Assembly: GCA_963737575.1 (NCBI GenBank)
Contig: CAVTTJ010000005.1
Location: forward strand, 62,001 to 126,000
Direction: 5' to 3'
DNA: 64,000 nucleotides
Source: VRUE01 sp963737575
GTDB lineage: Bacteria; Actinomycetota; Thermoleophilia; Solirubrobacterales; 70-9
This document shows, piece after piece, positions 1-8,829 of this stretch (position 1 is its first letter; each line of letters begins with the position of its first letter). Position numbers and translations under genes: made by a program. Under the pieces are notes generated by a model. It searched no databases, was not told the DNA's origin, and worked only from the letters and a program-made list of their open reading frames with translations.

Positions 1-226
1 GGTGATCGAGGCCGGTGTGAAGAGCGGCGAGTTCCGGCAGCCGGCCGACCTCGCCGATCTCGTCGACCGAGCGATGGCGCTGCTCGACGGGGCCGGGCTG
101 CGGGCCCTGCTGCGCGACCCGGAGATGGACCTGGCGCGGGCGCGGCGGCTGGCGGCCGAGCTGCTCGGTGCCGAGCTCGGCCTCGACCCGGAGGAGCTGA
201 TTGCGCCGAAGGGCGCCCTGGGCTAA
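1..226 (+). CDS. TetR-family regulator, C-terminal fragment (cut by window edge)
   Basis: The reading frame runs in from the left edge and ends at a TGA at 224-226. The 74 residues visible resemble the C-terminal ligand-binding half of a TetR regulator: the opening stretch (VIEAGVKSGEF, followed by a helical segment ending in RRLAAELLGAEL) parallels the same part of the TetR gene immediately downstream (VIRDGQIAGVF...ERLL). The N-terminal HTH lies outside the window, so the family call rests on this similarity and on context only. It would precede the TetR/polyamine transporter operon in the same orientation. Confidence 0.5.
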   Translation, partial: VIEAGVKSGEFRQPADLADLVDRAMALLDGAGLRALLRDPEMDLARARRLAAELLGAELGLDPEELIAPKGALG

Positions 227-227
227 T

Positions 228-243
228 CTGAATCGAGGTTCAG
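228..243. promoter_or_regulatory. Candidate TetR operator and promoter upstream of the second tetR
   Basis: A 16-bp imperfect palindrome, CTGAATCGAGGTTCAG, has seven-base arms with one T:G mismatch around a 2-bp centre. It lies between the stop of the upstream TetR fragment and the GGGAGG ribosome-binding sequence at 260-265. A -10-like TAATCT at 224-229 abuts it. Position and symmetry fit autoregulation by the downstream TetR protein; binding is inference. Confidence 0.4.
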
Positions 244-269
244 GAAACCGCCGCGGGAAGGGAGGAAGC

Positions 270-908
270 ACGAGCCCTCGGCCACAGATCGATCACATAA
301 GGCGTCCGCAGATTCTCGCGGCCGCCGCCGAGGTGATCGCCGAGCGCGGCGTCGCCGGGACCAGGCTGGCCGACGTCGCCGAGCGGATCGGGGTCAGCCC
401 GCCCGCCGTCCTCTACTGGTTCGACTCGAAAGAGCAGCTTCTCGCCGAGGCCCTCGTCGCCGACGAGGACCGCTTCTACAACGCGCTCGGAGTTCGCCTC
501 GAGCAGCTCCCCGATCCGGCCGACCGCCTCGCCCTCCTGATCGCCTCCGCCGCGGGATCCGCCGGCGAATTCGCCCTCTGGCTTGAGCTATGGGCATGGT
601 CGTTGCGCGACGCCGGGCTGAGCGAGGCCCGCGAGCGGCTCGACCACCGCTGGCGCTGTGAGATCGAGAAGGTGATCCGCGACGGCCAGATCGCCGGCGT
701 CTTCGGCGCGGTCGACACCGGCGAGGCCGCGCTCGCGGTGGCCTCCCTGCTCGACGGCCTGACCGTCCAGGTGCGCCTCGACGAGACGATCACCCCCGAG
801 CGGATGGTCGACGCCGCGGCGCTGGTCGCGGAGCGGCTGCTCGATTGCGAGCTTCCACGGCCGCCGTTGATGAGCGTCGAGGAGATGCTGGCCGGAGTCG
901 AGGCATGA
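270..908 (+). CDS. TetR/AcrR-family transcriptional regulator
   Basis: The protein is about 212 residues with an N-terminal TetR HTH (IRRPQILAAAAEVIAERG, then GTRLADVAERIGVSPPAVLYWF) and a helical C-terminal domain, a usual length for the family. The start is unusual. The only canonical in-frame start is ATG 201, which overlaps the previous gene by 26 nt and lies upstream of a plausible promoter and operator. A strong GGGAGG at 260-265 sits 4 nt before an ACG at 270, which would give an N-terminus of the typical TetR type (x-SPRPQIDHIRRPQIL). I therefore place the start at ACG 270, with ATG 201 as the alternative. The stop overlaps the ATG of potD (ATGA), so the regulator heads the polyamine transporter operon. 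Confidence 0.85.
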   Translation, partial: TSPRPQIDHIRRPQILAAAAEVIAERGVAGTRLADVAERIGVSPPAVLYWFDSKEQLLAEALVADEDRFYNALGVRLEQLPDPADRLALLIASAAGSAGEFALWLELWAWSLRDAGLSEARERLDHRWRCEIEKVIRDGQIAGVFGAVDTGEAALAVASLLDGLTVQVRLDETITPERMVDAAALVAERLLDCELPRPPLMSVEEMLAGVEA

Positions 909-2185
909 GCGAGCATGGGGTCGATGGGGCATGGCCCTGGGAGGAGGCGATCTCGCGCCGGCGGCTGTTGAAGGCGGGCCTCGCCGCCGGGGTCGGCCTC
1001 TCGGCGAGCTCGTTCCTCGCCGCCTGCTCGGACACGACCGTGCCCGGCGGGCAGTCGCCGAACAAAGCCCCCGGCGGCCTGCCGCTGGCGAGGCCGAACA
1101 ACCCGGTGACGCTGCCGATCTACGCCGACAACAAGGCGATCGCGTCCGGAATGCAGCCCGAGAGCGGACCGCTGAAGCTCTACAACTGGGCCGAATACAT
1201 CAACCCGCCGGTGATCAAGTCGTTCGAAAAGCGATACGGGGTCGAAGTCGAACTGAGCACCTTCTCGACGATCGACGAGGCCGTCGCGAAGCTCGCCAGC
1301 GGCGCCGTCGGGTTCGATGTCTTCGTTCCCACCCAGCCCTTCATCTCGATGCTCGTCTCGGGGCGGATCCTGCAGCCGCTGAACCTTTCCTACATCCCGA
1401 ACCTGCACAGGAACGTCTGGCCGTCGCTGGTCGACCCCTGGTATGACCGCGGCTCCCGCTACACGGTCCCCTACACGATCTACACGACGGGGATCTCCTG
1501 GCGCAACGACTTCCTCCCCGACTACGACCCCTCGAAGCTGCGCAACCCCTACGAGAGCTTCTGGCAGGCAACCGACATCGCCGGCCGGGTCGGCCTCCTC
1601 GACGACCAGCGCGAAGGCCTGGCGATGGGGCTGCTGCGCAATGGCGTCACCGACGTCAACACCGAAGACCCGAAGCAGCTCGACGCGGCCAGCGAAGCGC
1701 TGCGGGAACTGACCGGCAAGGTCAACCTGCGCTTCTACACCAACGAGTACCAGCACCTCGCCGATGGGTCGATGTGGCTGCACCAGGCCTGGTCGGGTGA
1801 CATCGCCGCGATCGCCTACTACATGCCGAAGGGGACCGAACCGAGCCAGGTCAGCTACTGGTGGCCCGAAGACGGCCGTGGCCTGATCGGCAACGACACC
1901 TTCGCCGTGCTCAAGGACGCGCCGCACCCGGTCCTCGCCCACCTCTTCCTCGACCACATGCTCGACCTCGAAGAAGCCTTCGTCAATTTCGAATACATCT
2001 GCTACCAGCAGCCTCTGACCGGGATGACGCCGGAGCAGATCGTCGAAGAAGAACTCGTCCCGCCGAACCTCAACACGACGATCCTGCGCGAGGAGCAGTT
2101 CAAGCGGGGCTTCGTGCAGGGACCGCTCAGCGCCGAAGCGCTCGGCCTCTGGGAGACGGCCTGGTCGCAGGTGAAGTCGACATGA
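905..2185 (+). CDS. potD: Spermidine/putrescine ABC transporter, substrate-binding lipoprotein
   Basis: A 426-aa extracytoplasmic binding protein of the PotD/PotF type. The N-terminus has a twin-arginine-like signal (SRRRLLKAGLAAGVGLSASS) ending in a lipobox (LAAC, Cys about residue 40), so it is probably a Tat-exported lipoprotein. The mature part starts with a PotD-like strand (LKLYNWAEYINPPVIKSF) and continues with typical segments such as WLHQAWSGD. It is the first transporter gene after tetR (ATGA overlap) and overlaps potB by ATGA. Substrate specificity for polyamines is inferred from the family and from the linked potB, potC and potA genes. Confidence 0.9.
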   Translation: MSEHGVDGAWPWEEAISRRRLLKAGLAAGVGLSASSFLAACSDTTVPGGQSPNKAPGGLPLARPNNPVTLPIYADNKAIASGMQPESGPLKLYNWAEYINPPVIKSFEKRYGVEVELSTFSTIDEAVAKLASGAVGFDVFVPTQPFISMLVSGRILQPLNLSYIPNLHRNVWPSLVDPWYDRGSRYTVPYTIYTTGISWRNDFLPDYDPSKLRNPYESFWQATDIAGRVGLLDDQREGLAMGLLRNGVTDVNTEDPKQLDAASEALRELTGKVNLRFYTNEYQHLADGSMWLHQAWSGDIAAIAYYMPKGTEPSQVSYWWPEDGRGLIGNDTFAVLKDAPHPVLAHLFLDHMLDLEEAFVNFEYICYQQPLTGMTPEQIVEEELVPPNLNTTILREEQFKRGFVQGPLSAEALGLWETAWSQVKST

Positions 2186-3066
2186 GCGCCGAACGCGGCC
2201 TCTGGCGCACGCTCGCCTCGCCCGGGGTGCTGTGGCTCGTCCTCTTCGTCGTCGTCCCCGCCTACGCGGTGCTCGCGGTGGCGATGGGCCAGATCGACAC
2301 CCTCCTGCAGCCGGTCCCGACCTGGAATCCGTTCGAATGGAACGTCGGATTCGTCAAGGAGGCGTACTCGAGCGTCGTCCCGGGGGGCGCCTACTGGCCG
2401 GCGGCGCGCAACACGTTCGTCTACGTCGCGGCGACGATCGCCCTCTGCTTTGCGATCGGATACCCGGTCGCCTATTACATCGCCCGCCACGCGAAGAAGA
2501 GCAAGGGCCTGCTGCTGCTTCTGATCTTCGTCCCGTTCTGGATCAGCTACCTGATGCGGATGCTCGCGTGGATCGGGCTCCTCGCCCCGGACGGGTACGT
2601 CAATCAGTTCCTCGGCGACTTTGGGATCGCGACCCCGCCGGAATGGCTCAACGGCAACCCGTTCTCGGTGATAGCGGCGCTCACCTACGGCTACATCCCC
2701 TACTTCATCCTCCCGGTCTACGCCGGCCTCGACCGCATCGACGGCAGCCTGCTCGAGGGTGCCCGCGACCTCGGCGCCTCCGCCTGGCGCACCTTCCTCC
2801 GCGTCACCCTGCCGCTGAGCTGGCCCAGCATCCTCGCCGGGACGATCCTGATCATGCTGCCGATGTTCGGCGACTACTACACGAACGACCTGATCTCTGG
2901 CTCGCCGAGCACCAACATGCTCGGCAACAGCGTCAACCTCCTCGTCCAGGGCGGCCCCCAGAAGAACCTCGGCGCAGCGATGGTCCTGGTGCTGATGACG
3001 CTGCTCGCGGTCGGGATGCTCTATTACCTCTGGGAAATCGGCCGCCAGGAGAGGAAGCGAGCTTGA
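2182..3066 (+). CDS. potB: Polyamine ABC transporter permease, PotB-type
   Basis: A 294-aa inner-membrane permease with about six transmembrane segments and the cytoplasmic EAA-type loop (LLEGARDLGASAWRTFLRVT near residue 190-210) that contacts the ATPase. ATG 2182 overlaps the potD stop as ATGA. It is the first of two different permeases, the normal layout of PotABCD systems. The 3' end overlaps the TTG start of potC. Confidence 0.9.
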   Translation: MSAERGLWRTLASPGVLWLVLFVVVPAYAVLAVAMGQIDTLLQPVPTWNPFEWNVGFVKEAYSSVVPGGAYWPAARNTFVYVAATIALCFAIGYPVAYYIARHAKKSKGLLLLLIFVPFWISYLMRMLAWIGLLAPDGYVNQFLGDFGIATPPEWLNGNPFSVIAALTYGYIPYFILPVYAGLDRIDGSLLEGARDLGASAWRTFLRVTLPLSWPSILAGTILIMLPMFGDYYTNDLISGSPSTNMLGNSVNLLVQGGPQKNLGAAMVLVLMTLLAVGMLYYLWEIGRQERKRA

Positions 3067-4019
3067 GCGCGGGGGCGACGGCCGCCAGGGCGGAGGAGCG
3101 CCGGCCGGCGATCCGGCCCAGCCGGCTGCCGGACTGGCTGGCGAACCCGTGGGGGCGCCCCCGGTTCCTCGCCATGACCACCTGGCTCTACATCGTCTGG
3201 GCGCTTGTGCCGGTGCTGTTCGCGATCGCCTTCTCCTTCAACGACGGCCGCTCGCGCAGCGTCTGGCAGGGCTTCTCGACCAGGTGGTGGTGGGGGGACC
3301 CGACCTTCTCGGTCTTCCACGACCCGACCTACATCAACGCCCTCGAGCAGAGCCTGAAGCTGGCGGTCCTCGACATGGCGATCGCGACCCCGCTCGGCAT
3401 CCTGCTCGCGATCGGCCTCTCGCGCTGGCGGGGGCCGGGGTCGAGGGCCGCGAACTTCCTGATGCTGATCCCGCTGACGACGCCCGAGCTGGCGATGGCG
3501 GTCTCGCTGCTGCTGGTATTCACCCAGCTCTCGCTGATCCCGTTCAGCGCGGTCCACCTCGGGACCACCGCCCAGGTGATCGGCCAGGTGACGTTCTCGG
3601 TCTCCTACGTGGTGGTGATCGTGCGCAGCCGGCTGGCGGCGATCGGCCCGCACTACGAGCAGGCGGCGCGCGACCTCGGGGCCTCGCCGCGCCAGGCGCT
3701 CCAGCACGTGCTCCTGCCCCTGCTCACCCCCGCGATCCTGGCCAGCATGCTGATCGTGTTCGCGCTGTCGATCGACGACTTCGTCGTCACCCAGTACATG
3801 TCCTCGAGCGGCAGCACGACGACGATCCCGATGCTGCTGTACTCGAACGCTCGCGGCGGGGCGACGACGCCGGCGCTGAATGCGGTGGCGACGATCATGG
3901 TCGTCACCACGCTGATCGGGGTCGGCGGCGCCTATATCGCGCTGAGATGGTTCGGCCACCGCACGGAATCCGACTCCGGCGGCTCGGCGATGCGGGACCT
4001 GGCGGCGGTCGAAAACTGA
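3063..4019 (+). CDS. potC: Polyamine ABC transporter permease, PotC-type
   Basis: A 318-aa permease with a cytoplasmic N-terminal tail of about 35 residues, six predicted membrane spans and the EAA loop (YEQAARDLGASPRQALQHVL). The start is TTG 3063, which overlaps the potB TGA by 3 nt; no ATG is available before the first membrane span except one inside it (FLAMTTW), so the coupled TTG is preferred. It would pair with PotB to form the membrane channel. The next gene begins one base after its stop. Confidence 0.88.
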   Translation: MSAGATAARAEERRPAIRPSRLPDWLANPWGRPRFLAMTTWLYIVWALVPVLFAIAFSFNDGRSRSVWQGFSTRWWWGDPTFSVFHDPTYINALEQSLKLAVLDMAIATPLGILLAIGLSRWRGPGSRAANFLMLIPLTTPELAMAVSLLLVFTQLSLIPFSAVHLGTTAQVIGQVTFSVSYVVVIVRSRLAAIGPHYEQAARDLGASPRQALQHVLLPLLTPAILASMLIVFALSIDDFVVTQYMSSSGSTTTIPMLLYSNARGGATTPALNAVATIMVVTTLIGVGGAYIALRWFGHRTESDSGGSAMRDLAAVEN

Positions 4020-4020
4020 G

Positions 4021-5145
4021 ATGGCGACTCGCGAGACAGAGCCGATCGTCTCCGGTGCCCCCGAGGCCGGCGGCGCGATCTCGCTCCGCGGCCTGACCAA
4101 GGCCTTCGAGGAGGTGACGGCCGTCGACGCGATCGACCTCGACGTCGCCGCCGGCGAGTTCTTCTCGCTGCTCGGCCCGTCGGGTTGCGGGAAGACGACC
4201 ACGCTGCGGCTGATCGCCGGTTTCGAGCGCCCGACCGCCGGTGAGGTCCTGCTCGACGGCACCGATCTCTCGGCGGTGCCACCCGAGCGGCGCAACGTCA
4301 ACACCGTCTTCCAGAGCTACGCCCTCTTCCCCCATCTCACCGTCAGCGACAACGTCGCCTTCGGCCTCCGCTACCAGAAGGTCGACCGCCGCGACCGCGA
4401 CCGGCGGGTCGGCGAGGCGCTCGAGCTGGTCGAGCTGGGCGAGCTGGCCAAGCGCCGCCCGCACCAGCTCTCCGGCGGCCAGCAGCAGCGCGTCGCGCTG
4501 GCGCGGGCGCTGATCCTGCGCCCGGCCCTGCTCCTGCTCGACGAGCCGCTCGGGGCGCTCGACGCGAAAATCCGCCGCCAGCTCCGGCTCGAGCTGAAGG
4601 CACTCCAGGAGGAGGTCGGGATCACCTTCATCTTCGTCACCCACGACCAGGAGGAGGCGCTCAGCATGAGCGACCGGATCGCGGTGATGAACCGCGGTCG
4701 GATCGACCAGATCGGGACGCCGCGCGAGGTCTACGAGAGCCCGCAGACCCTCTTCGTCGCCGACTTCCTCGGCGTCGCCAACACGATGAGCGTCGAGGCC
4801 CTCGACGCCGCGGGCGGCGGCTGCCGGGTTCGCGCCGGCGAGTTCGTGCTTGAGGCCGGTTGCGGCGACCTCGAGGCCCGCGGCGAGGTCACCGTGGTCG
4901 TCCGCCCCGAGCGCCTCGAGGTCACCGACCACGATCCCGCCGCCGGCCCCAACTGCGTGCCCGGCATGGTCGATCGCACGGTCTTCGTCGGCTCCAACCT
5001 CCAGGTGATGGTCCGCCTCGCCACCGGCGCGATGCTGCAGGCCTCGGTCCCCAACGAAGGCGAGGGCCTCGACCGCTACCGTCAGGGGAGCCCGGTCACG
5101 ATCCGGATCCCCCCCGATGCGCTGCGGGTCCTCTCCGGCACCTAG
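4021..5145 (+). CDS. potA: Polyamine ABC transporter ATP-binding protein
   Basis: A 374-aa ABC ATPase. Walker A GPSGCGKTT is near residues 52-60, the Q-loop lies in NTVFQSYALFPH, the signature LSGGQQQR is near 150, Walker B LLLLDEP near 170, and the H-loop in FIFVTHDQEEAL near 200. A TOBE-type C-terminal domain follows (about 280-374), as in PotA and FbpC. It closes the tetR-potD-potB-potC-potA operon and energises uptake. Its last 50 nt overlap the convergent gene on the other strand. Confidence 0.93.
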   Translation: MATRETEPIVSGAPEAGGAISLRGLTKAFEEVTAVDAIDLDVAAGEFFSLLGPSGCGKTTTLRLIAGFERPTAGEVLLDGTDLSAVPPERRNVNTVFQSYALFPHLTVSDNVAFGLRYQKVDRRDRDRRVGEALELVELGELAKRRPHQLSGGQQQRVALARALILRPALLLLDEPLGALDAKIRRQLRLELKALQEEVGITFIFVTHDQEEALSMSDRIAVMNRGRIDQIGTPREVYESPQTLFVADFLGVANTMSVEALDAAGGGCRVRAGEFVLEAGCGDLEARGEVTVVVRPERLEVTDHDPAAGPNCVPGMVDRTVFVGSNLQVMVRLATGAMLQASVPNEGEGLDRYRQGSPVTIRIPPDALRVLSGT

Positions 5146-6253
5146 CCGCGGCCCCGCATCGCCGCTTGCGAAGGCCGATCGTGCGGGTCTTGGTAAGCGG
5201 GTCGCCCCCGGTCGGCGTGTAGGTCACCCGGGCCACGACCTTCGCCGCGCCGCTCCTGTTCAGCGCCGCCCGCCGCCGCCCCGCGGCGGCGATCGCAAGC
5301 CTCGCCACCCCGGCCCCGCCGAGGACGACGGCCGCTCCCGGCCCCCGGCGGGCGAGGATGCCCTTACCGCCGAGGACGACGACGCCGGGGCCGGGGACCC
5401 TGATCGGAAGGCTCGCGGTTCCGCGTCCCCTGTTGAAGATCACCTTGCCGAAGCTGAACCGGTTCGTCGGTCTGGCGGGTTCCAGGGCCGCCGGCGCCGC
5501 GCCGCCGGAAGGCGGGGGAGAGGGTACGCCGGTTCCGGAGATCGCGACCGTCGCCGCCGATTCGGGCCCGTCGCTGGGGACCGCGAGTGTCGCCGACTTC
5601 GCCCCGGAGGAGGTTGGCGCGAAGACGACCCCGACGTCACATTTTTCCCCTGGGCCGAGGCCGGCCGAGCTGCAGGCGTCGGCGGCGATCTGGAACTGGC
5701 CCGCATCGCTCCCGGAGAGGGCGACGGCCCCGATCGTGGCCCCGCTCGAGCCGGCGTTTTCGACCGCGAACGTCTGCGGCGGGGATTTCGAGCCGGGAAC
5801 GACGCTGCCGAAGTCGAACGGGAACGGGGCGATCGAGAGCTCGGGCGCGGTCCCTTCGCCCTGGAGCGGCACCTGGACCGTCGGGTTCGTGGCGTCGCTT
5901 GCGACCACGAGTGTCGCCTGCTTGGCCCCGGGGCTCGTCGGGCGGAAGGCGACGGTGATCATGCAGCTCTGGGTGGCTTCGAGCACGGCGCCTGCGCAGT
6001 CGGACCCTCCGGCCTCGATTTCGAACTGATCCGCGTCGGATTCTTCGAGGGTCGCCGTCACCAGCATCGTGTTCGTGCCTTCGTTGGTGAAGATGACCGA
6101 TTCTTCGCCACCGGTCCCGATGGGGGCCGGGCCGAATTCGAGGCCGGCCGGGTTGGGGCTGAGGGTCCCGGCGGCGGCGGTCGCCGGCATCAGCAGGTAC
6201 GCGGCGCAGCACAGCGCCGCCAGGCAGACCGGCGTGTACCCACGCTTCGACAT
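5096..6253 (-). CDS. Secreted choice-of-anchor D (ASH/HYDIN-like) domain protein
   Basis: A protein of about 385 residues with a signal peptide (CLAALCCAAYLLMPATAAAG) followed by two tandem Ig-like beta-sandwich repeats of the ASH/HYDIN type: PAGLEFGPAPIGTGGEESV and PFDFGSVVPGSKSPPQTFAV, each with a later CxVxVxFxPTSxGAKxATL strand pattern. A C-terminal Arg/Gly-rich segment resembles tails of other exported proteins of this group. ATG 6253 gives the cleanest signal peptide; ATG 6262, ATG 6289 and GTG 6316 are alternatives. Function unknown; probably cell-surface. It is convergent with potA and overlaps it by 50 nt. Confidence 0.75.
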   Translation of the reverse strand: MSKRGYTPVCLAALCCAAYLLMPATAAAGTLSPNPAGLEFGPAPIGTGGEESVIFTNEGTNTMLVTATLEESDADQFEIEAGGSDCAGAVLEATQSCMITVAFRPTSPGAKQATLVVASDATNPTVQVPLQGEGTAPELSIAPFPFDFGSVVPGSKSPPQTFAVENAGSSGATIGAVALSGSDAGQFQIAADACSSAGLGPGEKCDVGVVFAPTSSGAKSATLAVPSDGPESAATVAISGTGVPSPPPSGGAAPAALEPARPTNRFSFGKVIFNRGRGTASLPIRVPGPGVVVLGGKGILARRGPGAAVVLGGAGVARLAIAAAGRRRAALNRSGAAKVVARVTYTPTGGDPLTKTRTIGLRKRRCGAAARCRRGPAAHRGGSGS

Positions 6254-6329
6254 CGCCGCCATGATCCCATTGCGGCCAGCCGGAGCCATATCAGGAGGCA
6301 CTCGATGATCAAACACGTAGCATCGCCCT

Positions 6330-7004
6330 ATGGAGATCCTGGTCGTCGAGGATGAGGCGGGGATCGCCGACTTCCTTGCCCGGGGGCTCGAGTCCGAGGG
6401 CTACGGGGTGACGCTCGCCGCCGACGGGGTGGCGGGAGAGCGGCTGGCGCTCGACGCCTCGGTGGACCTCGTCGTCCTCGATCGGATGCTTCCCGGCCGG
6501 GACGGCCTCGAGGTGCTCGGCGCGATCCGCCGCGCAAAGCCGGCGCTTCCGGTGATCGTGCTGACCGCGAGGGCGGCGGTGGCTGATCGGGTCGAGGGCC
6601 TCGATCTCGGCGCCACCGACTACCTCACGAAGCCCTTCGCCTTCGACGAGCTGCTGGCCCGGATCCGCGCCCGCCTGCGCGATTCGGGGGGGCAGCCCGA
6701 GACGACGATCGAAGCCGGTGGGATCAGCCTCGATCTGCTCGGCCGCGAGGCGACCCGCGGAGACTCGGCGGTTCGGCTGCCACAGCGCGAGGCCGATCTG
6801 CTCGCCTACCTGATCAGGCACGCGGGCAGGGTCTGCACGTACGAGGAGATCCTCGCCGCGGTCTGGGGATACGACCACGACCCGGGGACCAACGTCGTCC
6901 AGGTCTACGTCGGGTATCTCCGCCGCAAGCTCGACCGGCCCGGGTCGGAAGCGCCGATCGAGACTGTGCGCTCGGTCGGCTACCGGCTCGGCGGGGCGCG
7001 ATGA
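6330..7004 (+). CDS. OmpR-family response regulator
   Basis: A 224-aa protein with a receiver domain (residues 1-115: VVEDE acidic pocket, phospho-acceptor Asp in VVLDRMLPGRDG near 51, Lys in TDYLTKPF near 101) and a C-terminal winged-helix DNA-binding domain (about 130-220, ending in RTVRSVGYRLGG). The TGA overlaps the ATG of the sensor kinase gene (ATGA). It probably controls the redox cluster immediately downstream, but no operator was identified. Confidence 0.93.
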   Translation: MEILVVEDEAGIADFLARGLESEGYGVTLAADGVAGERLALDASVDLVVLDRMLPGRDGLEVLGAIRRAKPALPVIVLTARAAVADRVEGLDLGATDYLTKPFAFDELLARIRARLRDSGGQPETTIEAGGISLDLLGREATRGDSAVRLPQREADLLAYLIRHAGRVCTYEEILAAVWGYDHDPGTNVVQVYVGYLRRKLDRPGSEAPIETVRSVGYRLGGAR

Positions 7005-8140
7005 GCCGCGCCTCGGGGCTCGGGCTGCGGGGCAGGCTCGCGCTCTCGATCGGGGCGATCGTGACGATCGCCTTCGCGGTCATCTTCGTCGCCGTCAAGG
7101 CCCAGATGGACCAGGAGTCGAGTGTGATCAAGCGCGAGGAGGCGAAGGAGACGCGCGCCGAACCCGGGGAGACGGGCGGGCACTCCTCGATCTCGCCGAT
7201 AGAGGACGCTCGCTCCGACGTCGAAAAGACGTTTCTGCTGATCGGAGGGGCGACGCTCGTCGCCGCGCTCTTCGCCGGCTACCTGGTCGCCGCGCGGACC
7301 GCCGCACCGCTGCGCCGTTTTTCGGAAACCGCGGCGGAGATCGACGCCGGTGATTTGACCCCGCGGCTCGACGCCGGCCCGTCCGACGCGGCCGAGCTCC
7401 GGACCCTCGCCGAAGCCTTCAACCACATGCTCGACCGCCTCGACGACGCCTTCGCCCGTCAGCGGGAGTTCGTCTCCGACGCCTCGCACGAGCTCCGTAG
7501 TCCGCTGACCGCGATCCGGGGCCAGCTCGAGGTCCTCGCCCGCGAGGAGAGCCCGAGCACCGAGGAGGTGCGGCGGGTCGAGCGGGTGGCGATCACCGAG
7601 ATCGGGCGGGTCGAGCGGCTCGTCGAGGACCTGCTCACGCTCGCCCGCTTCGACGAGGGCGTCGGGCCCGCGCTCGAGGAGATCGAGGCCGGCCCGTTCC
7701 TGCGGGGCCTGCGCGACGCCGGCGGCGGGCCTGTCGAGGCCGGCGGGCTGGCCGAGGGAGCGCTCCGCGCAGACCCCGACCTGATCGCCCAGGTCGTCAG
7801 GAACCTGCTCGGCAACGCGAGGCGCCACGCCGGTCCCGGCGGCCAGGTCACGCTCACCTCGCGGGCCGAGGCGAGCGAGCTGATCGTCGCGGTCGATGAC
7901 GACGGCCCGGGCATCCCCGCCGCGGAGCGGGAGCGGGTCTTCGATCGCTTCCATCGCAGCCAGCCAGGGCGCGACAGAGGATCCGGCGGCAGCGGCCTCG
8001 GCCTCGGGATCTCGCGCTCGATCGTCGAGGCCCACGGCGGCCGGATCTGGGTCGAGGGCTCGCGGCTGGGCGGCGCGCGGGTCGCCTTCGCCCTGCCCGG
8101 ATTCGTGCCGACGATGAGAGATCTCTCAGGGAACCCTTAG
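7001..8140 (+). CDS. Sensor histidine kinase
   Basis: A 379-aa membrane kinase. The first transmembrane helix is at about 10-30 (LALSIGAIVTIAFAVIFVAV), followed by a short acidic extracytoplasmic loop, a second helix at about 77-98, a HAMP domain, the H-box SDASHELRSPLTAIRGQL (His near 162), the N-box NLLGNARRHAG near 270, and G-boxes DDGPGIP and GSGLGLGIS. The periplasmic part is only about 45 residues, so it may sense through the membrane or via a partner. Translationally coupled to the response regulator. Confidence 0.93.
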   Translation: MSRASGLGLRGRLALSIGAIVTIAFAVIFVAVKAQMDQESSVIKREEAKETRAEPGETGGHSSISPIEDARSDVEKTFLLIGGATLVAALFAGYLVAARTAAPLRRFSETAAEIDAGDLTPRLDAGPSDAAELRTLAEAFNHMLDRLDDAFARQREFVSDASHELRSPLTAIRGQLEVLAREESPSTEEVRRVERVAITEIGRVERLVEDLLTLARFDEGVGPALEEIEAGPFLRGLRDAGGGPVEAGGLAEGALRADPDLIAQVVRNLLGNARRHAGPGGQVTLTSRAEASELIVAVDDDGPGIPAAERERVFDRFHRSQPGRDRGSGGSGLGLGISRSIVEAHGGRIWVEGSRLGGARVAFALPGFVPTMRDLSGNP

Positions 8141-8175
8141 CCGCGACAAAGCATCGGCCACCACCCTCGCTGCCC

Positions 8176-8772
8176 GTGTACCGGCAAGATCAGACCTGGG
8201 TTACCCGCGACGGGGTCGCGGCCAACGCCCGCCTGACCGCCGCGGTCGCCGCGGCCCTGCTGTTGCTGCTGGCGGCTGAGGGGGCGACGATCCCCTTCAT
8301 CGGCTCGCTCCTCGGGCCGCACATCTTCATCGGCATGCTGTTGATCCCGCCGGTCGCGCTGAAGCTGGTCAGCACCGGGTACCGGTTTGCCCGCTACTAC
8401 ACGGGCAGCCCACCCTATGTGAGGAAGGGGCCTCCTCATCCTGCCCTCCGGCTGCTGGCGCCAGGGGTCGTGCTCACGACCCTTGCCCTGTTCGGTACCG
8501 GCGTCGCGCTGTTGATGGCCGGGCCGCCCGGCGAAACTCTGATCTTCGCCCACAAGGTGAGCTTCATCGCCTGGGTGGTCCTGATGACCGTGCACGTGCT
8601 CGGCCATCTGCTCGAGGTGCCCGCCCTCGCGATCCCGGACTGGAGGCGGGCCGGCACGGGCGGGGCACGGCTGGCGGGGTCGGGGTTGCGGGTGATCGCG
8701 CTCGGCACGACCCTCCTCGCCGGCGTGGCGCTCGCCGGGCTGACCATCTCGGCCGCTGGACCATGGCTCTGA
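8176..8772 (+). CDS. Cytochrome b561-like four-helix membrane protein
   Basis: A 198-aa protein with about five hydrophobic helices. Conserved-looking histidines in membrane segments (GPHIFIGMLLIPPVALK, FAHKVSFIAWVVLMTVHVLGH) fit a heme-binding membrane protein of the cytochrome b561/ferric reductase type. GTG 8176 is the start; no clear ribosome-binding site is visible. It lies between the two-component system and the apbE/ferric-reductase-like genes, all on one strand, which suggests a membrane electron-transfer role. Heme binding is inferred, not shown. Confidence 0.65.
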   Translation: MYRQDQTWVTRDGVAANARLTAAVAAALLLLLAAEGATIPFIGSLLGPHIFIGMLLIPPVALKLVSTGYRFARYYTGSPPYVRKGPPHPALRLLAPGVVLTTLALFGTGVALLMAGPPGETLIFAHKVSFIAWVVLMTVHVLGHLLEVPALAIPDWRRAGTGGARLAGSGLRVIALGTTLLAGVALAGLTISAAGPWL

Positions 8773-8829
8773 GAGAATTCTCATGGCTCTTTTAGCGGGG
8801 CTTTGCGTGCTCACGCGAAGGTTTCGCTG

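Noticed and set aside
476..1957. A 493-codon minus-strand frame opposite tetR and potD
   Set aside because: It lies opposite two well-supported genes and has no recognisable domain.
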